Shown here in pieces: positions 1 to 5,203 of a DNA stretch of 7,665 bases. The stretch covers positions 1 through 7,665 of the forward strand of contig CALBGD010000234.1 of the NCBI GenBank assembly GCA_937893735.1. Direction: 5' to 3'. Below the pieces are notes generated by a model, which saw only the letters and a program-made list of their open reading frames with translations, was not told where the DNA came from and ran no database searches. The stretch's first letter is position 1. Every line of letters starts with the position of its first letter. Position numbers and translations under genes: made by a program. Source of the stretch: an uncultured Clostridia bacterium. Lineage in GTDB: Bacteria > Bacillota > Clostridia > Oscillospirales > Ruminococcaceae.

Positions 1-903
1 CTCAAAACGCTTGGTGACATAGGAGTTTCCGAGAACGGAAACGGACTTTTCTATGCAGTCCACCATCTGAAGGCCGGCCGCATACAGGTTGGACATATTT
101 CTTGCGAAACGTCCTGTGTAGATAGTGGAAATAAGCTTTCCGACCTTGGGTATCCTCAGTATCAGTTCGTCCCACTTCAGCTTTATAGCGGGAGTTCTCT
201 TGCCGACGAATACGAGGAACACGATAACGCCGATTGCAATTAAATATATGTACCAGTAATTGATAAGCGAATCCGAGAACGCGATCATGCCCTTTGAAAG
301 CGGCGTCATGTCCTCCGGATCCATCATGGAGGTGAACGTCGGAAGGATCATCGTGAACATCAGGATAACTACCGCCAGCGCAAGGACGAGCAGTATGATA
401 GGATATACCATCGCGCTCTTTACCTTGTTGTTGGTCTTGTTCGCGTTTGCAAAGTGGTCTGATACTCTTACAAGTATCTGGTCAAGGGTACCGGAGGATT
501 CACCCGCCGCCACCATGCTGACGAACAGGTCGGGGAATACGCCGGGCTTTGTTTCAAGCACCTCTGAGAAGGATTTACCTTTCTGTACCTCCTCGTAGAT
601 ATCCAGCAGGACGCGCTTTGCCTTTTTGTTCTCCTGCTGCTCCTGAAGAATGTACAGCGCCCTTACGAGCGACAGACCTGCCGAGGTCATAGACGCCAGC
701 TGTCGGCTGATGAATGATACCTCTTTCGTCTTGAACTTGTACTTGACGTCCACCGCGTCGTTCGCACCGAGGTCGCGGTAGCGGGTAACGTACAGGTTCC
801 GTTCCTTCAGCTTTTGCTGAAGCTCCTGATAATCCTCTGCCATCTCCTGTCCGCGGACAGTTTTGCCGTTAACATCAGTGGCCTGATAAGAGAATTTTTT
901 CAC
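1..903 (-). CDS. pilC: Type II secretion system F / PilC-family inner-membrane protein (3' end outside window)
   Basis: Polytopic inner-membrane platform protein of type II secretion and type IV pilus machines; it works with an assembly ATPase in pseudopilus or pilus assembly. The first 301 residues are visible (the family is usually about 400). A short N-terminal region starting KKFSYQATDVNGKTVRG (residues 2-18) is typical of PilC/GspF. The first T2SSF domain covers about residues 65-190 and holds ISRQLASMTSAGLSL (65-79) and VAAGESSGTLDQIL (131-144). A strong membrane segment lies at about 165-188 and a second at about 217-234. The second T2SSF repeat begins at about 266 (FARNMSNLYAAGLQMVDC), echoing the first. 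The start is GTG at 903, chosen because GGAGG (911-915, minus strand) sits 7 bases upstream and the conserved N-terminus begins right there. It has its own promoter (997-1025). The family call is firm. Whether it serves a pilus, competence or secretion system cannot be decided, because the neighbours lie outside the window. Confidence 0.93.
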   Translation of the reverse strand, partial: MKKFSYQATDVNGKTVRGQEMAEDYQELQQKLKERNLYVTRYRDLGANDAVDVKYKFKTKEVSFISRQLASMTSAGLSLVRALYILQEQQENKKAKRVLLDIYEEVQKGKSFSEVLETKPGVFPDLFVSMVAAGESSGTLDQILVRVSDHFANANKTNNKVKSAMVYPIILLVLALAVVILMFTMILPTFTSMMDPEDMTPLSKGMIAFSDSLINYWYIYLIAIGVIVFLVFVGKRTPAIKLKWDELILRIPKVGKLISTIYTGRFARNMSNLYAAGLQMVDCIEKSVSVLGNSYVTKRFE

Positions 904-923
904 CGGATAACCTCCAATCCCCC

Positions 924-943
924 GCGGTCTGCCGTCAGACCGC
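924..943 (-). other. Perfect 8-bp hairpin in the pilC 5' leader
   Basis: Arms GCGGTCTG (924-931) and CAGACCGC (936-943) are perfectly complementary around a 4-base loop. On the pilC transcript the hairpin sits between the transcription start (about 990) and the ribosome binding site (911-915), about eight bases upstream of the GGAGG. No U-tract follows it on either strand, so it is not a simple terminator. It may stabilise the mRNA or tune translation; no known riboswitch was recognised. Confidence 0.55.
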
Positions 944-996
944 AAAAATAGTGTGGTCAGGGCATACACACCCAATGTTCCACTATAGCATTATAA

Positions 997-1025
997 ATTA
1001 TACCATATTTTTGCGGGTATTTCAA
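997..1025 (-). promoter_or_regulatory. Sigma-A promoter of pilC (extended -10)
   Basis: Read on the minus strand, TTGAAA (1020-1025) is followed after exactly 17 bases by TATAAT (997-1002). The bases TGG directly precede the -10 hexamer, giving an extended -10. Transcription should start near 990 and leave a leader of roughly 85 bases before the GTG start at 903. The motif is seen directly; its activity is inferred. Confidence 0.8.
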
Positions 1026-1188
1026 GCATTCACAGCGCCGTTTTTCGGATTTTCACGCCATTTGAGCAATTTTGACGTGTAGAATTTGGCGAATCCTTTA
1101 TGTGCACTTTGACTAAATCATGGCATAATATTGAAAAATATTCGCACTTATGACGACTGTATGTGAAATTCATGTGAAAAATAACCGG

Positions 1189-1217
1189 CTGACAAATTCA
1201 CTTCCGGATACTATTAT
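1189..1217 (+). promoter_or_regulatory. Candidate upstream promoter of the rpsF operon
   Basis: CTGACA (1189-1194) is followed after 17 bases by TATTAT (1212-1217); a TATAAT overlaps at 1215-1220 but with 20-base spacing. It would start transcription near 1225 and add about 110 bases to the leader made from the stronger promoter downstream. The match is weaker than the other promoters in the window. Confidence 0.4.
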
Positions 1218-1298
1218 AATAATACAATGATATCTGACCCAGAAACGGAGCAGTTCCAGCCTGCCCGCCGAAAAAGCAAAAAATCGCCCGTTTTGCTA

Positions 1299-1327
1299 TT
1301 GACAAAGGAGAAAGTTTCTGGTATAAT
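1299..1327 (+). promoter_or_regulatory. Main sigma-A promoter of rpsF-ssb-rpsR
   Basis: Full-consensus TTGACA (1299-1304), a 17-base spacer and full-consensus TATAAT (1322-1327), with TGG before the -10 (extended -10). A start near 1334 gives an rpsF leader of about 80 bases. This strength fits an operon for ribosomal proteins. Confidence 0.9.
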
Positions 1328-1333
1328 GGAGAA

Positions 1334-1413
1334 TGTTAAGGCTCACAAAGCCTTTAACCCCTTTCTCGTGCAATTCCGCACGGGATATATATCCATAAGG
1401 AGGTGCTATATAA
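1334..1413 (+). promoter_or_regulatory. Structured rpsF leader, candidate S6:S18 autoregulatory RNA
   Basis: Two stems can be drawn. GTTAAGGC (1335-1342) pairs with GCCTTTAAC (1350-1358) with one bulged T. CGTGC (1367-1371) pairs with GCACG (1378-1382) around a loop ending in CC, so a CCG triplet lies at 1376-1378. A 12-base palindrome, GGATATATATCC (1383-1394), comes just before the ribosome binding site AAGGAGGTG (1397-1405). In many bacteria an rpsF leader hairpin with an exposed CCG is bound by the S6:S18 complex to repress the operon. Both proteins are encoded downstream here, so the role fits. That this particular fold is the family motif is inference. Confidence 0.4.
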
Positions 1414-1716
1414 ATGGCAAAGTTATCTGAGAAGTATGAGGCGATCATCGTTTTCTCCCTGAAGAAGACCGAGGACGAGATCAAGGCGCTTACAGCAAAG
1501 TTCGCTGACCTCATTCAGGCAAACGGCACACTCACCAACACTGATGAGTGGGGCAAGAGAAAGCTCGCTTACGAGATCAACTACGAGGGCGAGGGCTACT
1601 ATGTACTCTACAACTTCGAGTCCAAGCCCGATTTCCCCATGGAGCTTGAGCGTATCATCAACATCACTGACGGCGTTCTTCGTTCCATCGTTGTCCGCGC
1701 ACAGGGTCAGCAGTAA
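1414..1716 (+). CDS. rpsF: 30S ribosomal protein S6
   Basis: Component of the small-subunit platform; S6 binds 16S rRNA as a heterodimer with S18, which is encoded two genes downstream. The 100-residue product has normal family length. It shows the N-terminal strand YEAIIVFSL (8-16), the segment NTDEWGKRKLAYEINYEGEGYY around residues 42-62 with the typical WGKRKLAY motif, and the C-terminal strand GVLRSIVVR about six residues before the end. The ATG at 1414 is preceded by AAGGAGGTG with 8 bases between the motif and the start codon. It is the first gene of a three-gene operon with ssb (40-base gap) and rpsR, driven by the promoter at 1299-1327 and possibly controlled by the leader. Nothing unusual is seen in the protein. 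Confidence 0.97.
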   Translation: MAKLSEKYEAIIVFSLKKTEDEIKALTAKFADLIQANGTLTNTDEWGKRKLAYEINYEGEGYYVLYNFESKPDFPMELERIINITDGVLRSIVVRAQGQQ

Positions 1717-1756
1717 TTCCCGGTAAGCAGGCTGTGACACAACAGGAGGTGCCTAT

Positions 1757-2224
1757 ATGTATAACAAGGTCATTCTCATGGGCAGAATCACACACGATCT
1801 CGAAATGAGAACTACTCCCACAGGCGCAAACGTCTGCACATTCAGCATTGCTGTTGACAGACGTTTCCAGCAGAAAGGCGAGGAGAGGAAGTCAGACTTC
1901 TTCAATATCGTAGCATGGCGCCAGCAGGCTGATTTTGTATGCCGTTATTTCGGAAAGGGCAGAATGATACTCGTTGAAGGCGAGCTTCAGACGCGTTCCT
2001 ATGACGACAAGAACGGAAACAAGGTCAGAGTAACTGAAATTGTCGCAGACCGGCTTTGTTTTACCGGCGAAAAATCGCAGGGCGGCGCATACAGTGAATA
2101 TGCCGCTTCTGCTTCGTCCAGCGCGCCCGCGCCCACATCTGCACCCGCAGCCCCTGCTCCGCAGGCAAGCGCACCCGCAGGTGATTTCAGCCCGGCGGCG
2201 ACTGACGACGACTACCCGTTCTAA
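1757..2224 (+). CDS. ssb: Single-stranded DNA-binding protein
   Basis: Homotetrameric SSB that coats single-stranded DNA in replication, recombination and repair and recruits partners through its C-terminal tip. The 155 residues divide into an OB-fold of about 1-105 (YNKVILMGRITHDLE at the start, the DFFNIVAWRQQADF core at 47-60, the strand MILVEGELQTRSY at 70-82), a flexible linker of about 106-149 rich in Ala, Pro and Ser, and the acidic tip DDDYPF (150-155) that binds SSB partners. AGGAGGTG (1744-1751) lies 5 bases before the ATG. Position between rpsF and rpsR is the usual Firmicute arrangement and indicates the replicative, housekeeping SSB. The linker is of low complexity and should be poorly conserved between relatives. 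Confidence 0.97.
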   Translation: MYNKVILMGRITHDLEMRTTPTGANVCTFSIAVDRRFQQKGEERKSDFFNIVAWRQQADFVCRYFGKGRMILVEGELQTRSYDDKNGNKVRVTEIVADRLCFTGEKSQGGAYSEYAASASSSAPAPTSAPAAPAPQASAPAGDFSPAATDDDYPF

Positions 2225-2262
2225 AATCCGTTTTACCTGAATAACAAAGGAGGTTCAGTACC

Positions 2263-2511
2263 ATGGCTGAAAAGTTTGATAGACCGGCTCACGCAGTTAA
2301 GCGCCCCAGAAAAAAGGTTTGCCAGTTCTGCGTTGATCGTTCTGAATTCATCGATTACAAGGACGTAGCTAAGCTCAAGAAGTGCATGACAGAGCGTTCC
2401 AAGATCCTGCCCCGTCGTGTAACAGGCTGCTGCGCATACCATCAGAGAGAGCTGACAACAGCTGTCAAGAGAGCAAGACAGATCGCTCTCATTCCCTATT
2501 CCGCTGACTAA
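2263..2511 (+). CDS. rpsR: 30S ribosomal protein S18, zinc-ligand (C+) form
   Basis: Small-subunit protein that pairs with S6 on the platform. The 82-residue product has the family core [20 protein letters not shown] (29-48) followed by LPRRVTG and the [18 protein letters not shown] tail. C20 and C23 (CQFC) plus C57 and H60 (CAYH) form the ligand set of zinc-binding S18 proteins; many Bacillus S18 proteins lack these cysteines. An additional C56 adjoins C57. AAAGGAGGT (2247-2255) lies 7 bases upstream of the ATG. It is the last gene of the operon and a rho-independent terminator follows. Organisms with a C+ S18 sometimes also carry a C- paralogue used under zinc limitation; this window cannot show one. 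Confidence 0.96.
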   Translation: MAEKFDRPAHAVKRPRKKVCQFCVDRSEFIDYKDVAKLKKCMTERSKILPRRVTGCCAYHQRELTTAVKRARQIALIPYSAD

Positions 2512-2548
2512 TTCTGCGGTAACAGACAACATCTTTTTTTCAGTAACA

Positions 2549-2586
2549 CAAATTTTCCCTCGGATTTCCGGGGGAATTTTGTTTTT
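2549..2586 (+). terminator. Rho-independent terminator of rpsF-ssb-rpsR
   Basis: CAAATTTTCCCTCGG (2549-2563) pairs imperfectly with CCGGGGGAATTTTG (2568-2581) around an ATTT loop, with one T/T mismatch, one bulged C and G-T wobbles. Five Ts (2582-2586) follow at once. It begins 37 bases after the rpsR stop codon. Confidence 0.85.
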
Positions 2587-2661
2587 ATGCAACCTTTTTC
2601 TAAATCGTTCGGTTTTATTAGTAATAGAGCTTAACGCTCAGCAGAAAAAGGAGGTAATTCT

Positions 2662-3861
2662 ATGAAAACAAGGTACATCACAGCAATTATGGCGGCAGTC
2701 ATTGCGGCTTCCGCGCTGACAACCGCCGCAGGAGCCGCAGACATCACGACTGCAAGGCTCGGAAGCACAGTACAGACCACGGAGGAATACGGCACCCGCT
2801 ACACCGAGATACGCAAAAGCCGTACTGTAAAGAACACGCTGGTCGTCCCGCGCGGCGAGACGCTGTATATCCCCGCAGGAGTCCGGCTGGCGCTGAACGG
2901 CGGTATGAAGCTGGAGGGCAGCGTCTATATTGAAAACGGCGGAAAGCTCGTGGTAAATAACGGAGGGGCTCTGGATATCACGGGTTCGCTGATATGCGAC
3001 GGAACATTTGTCGCGGACTACTTCTCAACGCTGAACATCGCCGACGCCGGGCGCGTTTACGGCTCTAAAACCAGCACCGTGAAGATACGCACGAATAAAG
3101 TCAGCCTTGCTGACACCTGCACGACAGTCTGCCTCGGAACATTCACCGGATATAATTCCCGGCGGTTCTGCCCGAATGCCGTGACCGCCCTTAATATGTC
3201 GATGGATTTCAATGACGCTCTGCAAAAATCCACTCAGGTCTCTGCGTCTGAGGCGCTGATGGCGGCGGAAATGGGCTATTACCTGCTGGACGAAGTTCCC
3301 GCCGGCAGCCGTGACAACCTGCTGACGATATTCTTCGACAACGGAAGCGCCGTTACAATGGGTTATTTCGCCAACAGCCACGCTTCCGGGCTGACAAGCA
3401 TATGCGGCGTTGACGTCTGGACCGCCAGAAACGTCACCGGAACCGGCGCAGGAGAGGAATATGTTCCCGAAACGCTGGAACAGTCCATCGTCAGCAGCGA
3501 CGTCATAGTCCGCGCGAAGTGCGATTCTGTCAGCTTTGACGGCGAAATTGTCACCTGCCGGTTCACTCCGCTGGAAACCCTCAGTGGTGAACAGCTTTCC
3601 GGAGAATTCTCCGTGCTGTATGACAGCGATTGGAGCGATGAGTTCACGAAATACTACAACGAAAACTGCGAGTATATTCTCCCGCTGAAAAAGATCCAGA
3701 GAAATGACAGTGAGTATTATTTCCGCCGTGGAAACTCCGTCATTGAAGTAACGGACGGAGAGATATCCTCAGCTGAGGTAAATGGCGAAAAGCAGGAGTT
3801 TACCTTCGAAAAACTACGGACTAAGATAAAATACCTCGCATTTCTGCGCGATTCTGAGTAA
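2662..3861 (+). CDS. Secreted protein of unknown function with beta-rich repeat-like region
   Basis: 399 residues with a clear signal peptide: K2 and R4, a hydrophobic stretch of about 6-21, and a likely cleavage after AGA at residue 25. No lipobox cysteine and no C-terminal anchor, so a released or non-covalently held exoprotein is expected. Residues about 58-134 are short beta strands separated by Gly/Asn turns (IPAGVRLALNGG, LEGSVYIENGGKLVVNNGG, LDITGSLICDG), the look of a solenoid or beta-helix edge. The middle (about 135-265) shows no recognised motif. The C-terminal part (267-399), beginning YVPETLEQSIVSSDVIVRAK, looks like a separate small beta domain resembling segments of other clostridial exported proteins. 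No catalytic motif was recognised. AAAAGGAGGT (2646-2655) precedes the ATG by 6 bases. No good promoter is visible between the rpsR terminator and the start, so read-through or an unrecognised promoter must serve it. Confidence 0.85.
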   Translation: MKTRYITAIMAAVIAASALTTAAGAADITTARLGSTVQTTEEYGTRYTEIRKSRTVKNTLVVPRGETLYIPAGVRLALNGGMKLEGSVYIENGGKLVVNNGGALDITGSLICDGTFVADYFSTLNIADAGRVYGSKTSTVKIRTNKVSLADTCTTVCLGTFTGYNSRRFCPNAVTALNMSMDFNDALQKSTQVSASEALMAAEMGYYLLDEVPAGSRDNLLTIFFDNGSAVTMGYFANSHASGLTSICGVDVWTARNVTGTGAGEEYVPETLEQSIVSSDVIVRAKCDSVSFDGEIVTCRFTPLETLSGEQLSGEFSVLYDSDWSDEFTKYYNENCEYILPLKKIQRNDSEYYFRRGNSVIEVTDGEISSAEVNGEKQEFTFEKLRTKIKYLAFLRDSE

Positions 3862-3875
3862 TTTTCCCCGAATAG

Positions 3876-3904
3876 TTGACAGCGCGTATAAAATGGGGTA
3901 TAAT
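3876..3904 (+). promoter_or_regulatory. Sigma-A promoter of the GNAT gene
   Basis: Full-consensus TTGACA (3876-3881), a 17-base spacer and full-consensus TATAAT (3899-3904). It begins 15 bases after the stop of the secreted-protein gene. A start near 3911 places the ribosome binding site AGGAG (3912-3916) almost at the 5' end of the mRNA, so the leader is very short. The -35 box also shows that the open frame's TTG codon at 3876 is not a translation start. Confidence 0.9.
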
Positions 3905-3926
3905 AATCATCAGGAGTGTGATAAAA

Positions 3927-4403
3927 ATGGCAAATACAGTCAGGCAGGTAATCAACCCTGATGAAAAAGAAACGATATGCCGCGAGCTTCTTACCGCCCT
4001 GCCAGAGTGGAAGGGCTGCGCCGGAGGCATTGAAGAGTACGCCGCCAAATGCCGCATGATGCCGCTCTGGGCGGATATAGACGAGGACGAAAAGATATCC
4101 CTGCGCGGATTTCTTGCGCTTAAAGAGACCAGCCCCTGCGCCGCCGAGATATACGTCATGGGTATCCGCGGAGAGTTTGAGCGCCGAAAGGTCGGCAAGG
4201 GACTTCTCACCGCCATGCTGAACTACGCAAGGCGGCAGGGCTACGAATATCTTCAGGTCAAGACCGTAAAGCCCGGAGTTTCCCCGGAATACGACTCGAT
4301 AAACGTGTTCTACCAGAGCCTCGGCTTCCGCGCACTGGAGGTGCTGCCGCTGTGGGGCGAGGAGCTTCCCTGCCAGATCTATATACGGAACGTAAACTTT
4401 TAA
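3927..4403 (+). CDS. GNAT-family N-acetyltransferase
   Basis: Predicted cytoplasmic acetyl-CoA-dependent N-acetyltransferase of 158 residues, a usual length for a stand-alone GNAT domain. The acetyl-CoA pyrophosphate-binding motif A is seen as R87-K-V-G90-K-G92 followed by LLTAMLNYARRQGYEYL (93-109), preceded by the strand AAEIYVMGI (72-80). Motif B is NVFYQSLGFRAL (126-137), with the FYQSLGF signature of the family. The substrate cannot be read from the sequence. The N-terminal 40 residues carry Cys and acidic residues without a known motif. The ATG at 3927 is chosen because AGGAG (3912-3916) lies 10 bases upstream and the region further upstream is the promoter; the frame stays open upstream to 3876 by chance. 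It is a single-gene transcript with its own promoter and terminator. Confidence 0.9.
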   Translation: MANTVRQVINPDEKETICRELLTALPEWKGCAGGIEEYAAKCRMMPLWADIDEDEKISLRGFLALKETSPCAAEIYVMGIRGEFERRKVGKGLLTAMLNYARRQGYEYLQVKTVKPGVSPEYDSINVFYQSLGFRALEVLPLWGEELPCQIYIRNVNF

Positions 4404-4407
4404 CTTT

Positions 4408-4452
4408 TTAACCTCGTTCACGGTTGAAAATCCGGGAATGAGGTTAATTTTT
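4408..4452 (+). terminator. Rho-independent terminator of the GNAT gene
   Basis: TTAACCTCGTTC (4408-4419) and GAATGAGGTTAA (4436-4447) form a 12-base-pair stem with one G-T wobble. Inside it CGG (4421-4423) pairs with CCG (4432-4434). Five Ts (4448-4452) follow the stem. It starts four bases after the stop codon at 4401-4403. Confidence 0.92.
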
Positions 4453-4492
4453 GTTTTCAGGCGATACTGAGTGTATTTTCCGGCGAATTCCG

Positions 4493-4517
4493 ACAATATG
4501 TTATGATAACGTATTGT
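4493..4517. repeat. 25-base near-perfect palindrome, operator-like
   Basis: Outer arms ACAATA (4493-4498) and TATTGT (4512-4517) enclose GTTAT-G-ATAAC (4500-4510), itself a perfect 11-base palindrome. Of the 12 possible pairs only one (T4499 with G4511) is not Watson-Crick. Such symmetry is typical of dimeric repressor sites, but no good promoter overlaps it. No U-tract follows, so it is not a terminator. Confidence 0.6.
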
Positions 4518-4707
4518 AATGGGACCGCGCAAGATTACGTTCTGTTGCGGATATTCGGGCAACTTTCGGTATAATTGTTTCTTATTTAACGCTATTCGGT
4601 AAAAATCGCAAAATTATTTACCCATTGTTGAATTCTACGTTGAAAGTGTGGAAAACATAGCGCTTTCGCCTGCTTCGGTTGAATAGTTTTTCAACTTTTA
4701 AACACGT

Positions 4708-5031
4708 TCATGTTGAAAACACGCAAAACATAATTATTCTCCCTCCGGAAGTGTGCAGAACTGTCATAAAATCTCCCCGGAAAAGCGGCGAACCAAGCCG
4801 CATTTTCCAGAGGATATTTTCCGGCGGGAGTTTTTTTTTGCGCCTGAATATCACCCCGGAGTTTATTACGACATCATTATTACTATACGTGTATTCAAGG
4901 GAGTGATAATACAGCCACCATATCACCGAGAATATAGAATATACCGCCGCCGAAACGACCCGCCACGGCAGGATAAACACAGCAAGCCCGGCGGCCTCCG
5001 CAAGCCAGAATATTACCCAGCGTTTTTTCAT
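4708..5031 (-). CDS. Small membrane protein with bacterial PH domain
   Basis: 107 residues. Residues about 5-21 and 24-42 are two hydrophobic membrane segments (VIFWLAEAAGLAVFILPW and VVSAAVYSIFSVIWWLYY). The rest matches the pattern of the bacterial PH (bPH2, formerly DUF304) domain: YTYSNNDVVINSGVIFRRKK (47-66), PPENILWKMRLGSPLFRGDF (69-88) and TVLHTSGGRIIMF (90-102). Two N-terminal helices followed by one PH domain is the layout of YdbS/YdbT-type proteins, whose function is poorly known. The ATG at 5031 has only a modest site (AAAGG at 5035-5039, minus strand, about 3 bases from the start), and no convincing promoter was found. The coding strand contains a run of nine A (4831-4839) encoding the three Lys of RRKKKL. 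It stands alone, divergent from marR and convergent with the GNAT gene. The family is recognised from pattern, not from a search. Confidence 0.75.
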   Translation of the reverse strand: MKKRWVIFWLAEAAGLAVFILPWRVVSAAVYSIFSVIWWLYYHSLEYTYSNNDVVINSGVIFRRKKKLPPENILWKMRLGSPLFRGDFMTVLHTSGGRIIMFCVFST

Positions 5032-5131
5032 AGACCTTTCACTCTTTTCATTTATATTTCAGGGGCGGTGTATAATAGGGTACGCCGGGTGAATTATTTT
5101 TATGCAGTACGACGATTTTATCTGTGCAGTA

Positions 5132-5160
5132 TTGACGAAATTCCTTAACAGTGTTAAAAT
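5132..5160 (+). promoter_or_regulatory. Sigma-A promoter of marR and the exporter
   Basis: TTGACG (5132-5137), a 17-base spacer and TAAAAT (5155-5160), each one base from consensus. A start near 5167 gives a leader of about 37 bases before the marR ATG. No other good promoter lies between here and the exporter gene, so this one probably drives both. Confidence 0.82.
5145..5157. promoter_or_regulatory. Predicted MarR operator, perfect 13-base palindrome over the -10 box
   Basis: TTAACA (5145-5150), G, TGTTAA (5152-5157) is a perfect inverted repeat lying in the spacer and covering the first three bases of the -10 hexamer. MarR-family dimers commonly bind such AT-rich palindromes and block RNA polymerase at their own promoter. 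Its position right before a marR gene supports autoregulation. No second copy was seen near the exporter start. Confidence 0.65.
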
Positions 5161-5203
5161 ATAACCACAGTCAATAAATAACGAACAGCAAGGCGGTGAT
5201 TTG

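Larger units (their letters stand above)
904..1413. other. Divergent intergenic control region between pilC and rpsF
   Basis: This 510-base gap has no convincing gene. On the minus strand it holds the pilC promoter (997-1025), a 5'-UTR hairpin (924-943) and the pilC ribosome binding site (911-915). On the plus strand it holds two candidate promoters (1189-1217 and 1299-1327) and the rpsF leader (about 1334-1413). The middle, about 1030-1185, is AT-rich. The only structure noticed there is the octamer ATGTGAAA repeated at 1161-1168 and 1172-1179, and a short hairpin AATATT/AATATT near 1127-1142. A short open frame beginning at 1227 runs into rpsF and has no ribosome binding site or recognisable protein. 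Confidence 0.8.
4404..4707. other. Intergenic stretch between converging GNAT and PH-domain genes
   Basis: About 300 bases with no supportable protein gene. It holds the GNAT terminator (4408-4452), a 25-base near-perfect palindrome (4493-4517), a weak plus-strand promoter candidate (TTGCGG 4545-4550, 19 bases, TATAAT 4570-4575) and a small hairpin followed by TTTT (4678-4699). A long minus-strand open frame crosses the region and the GNAT gene but resembles no protein. Confidence 0.7.

Noticed and set aside
260..598. Plus-strand open frame within the pilC region
   Set aside because: Shadow of the PilC/GspF coding frame on the opposite strand, whose translation matches the family throughout.
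924..943. Rho-independent terminator
   Set aside because: No T-run follows the hairpin on either strand, and no gene ends just before it.
1227..1430. 67-residue open frame upstream of rpsF
   Set aside because: It has no ribosome binding site, crosses the main promoter and the rpsF start, and its translation has no recognisable features.
3876..3926. Upstream TTG as start of the GNAT protein
   Set aside because: TTG at 3876 is part of the -35 box TTGACA; the ribosome binding site and family N-terminus place the start at ATG 3927.
3717..4562. 281-residue minus-strand open frame over the GNAT gene
   Set aside because: It lies antisense to a gene with consensus promoter, ribosome binding site and terminator; its translation resembles no family and it has no start signals.
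5071..5076. Plus-strand TATAAT as a second marR promoter
   Set aside because: No -35-like hexamer at 16-18 bases upstream; the promoter at 5132-5160 is far better.
4753..5148. Plus-strand open frame opposite the PH-domain gene
   Set aside because: Its translation is unlike any family and rich in Arg and Tyr; the minus-strand frame shows membrane segments and the PH-domain pattern.
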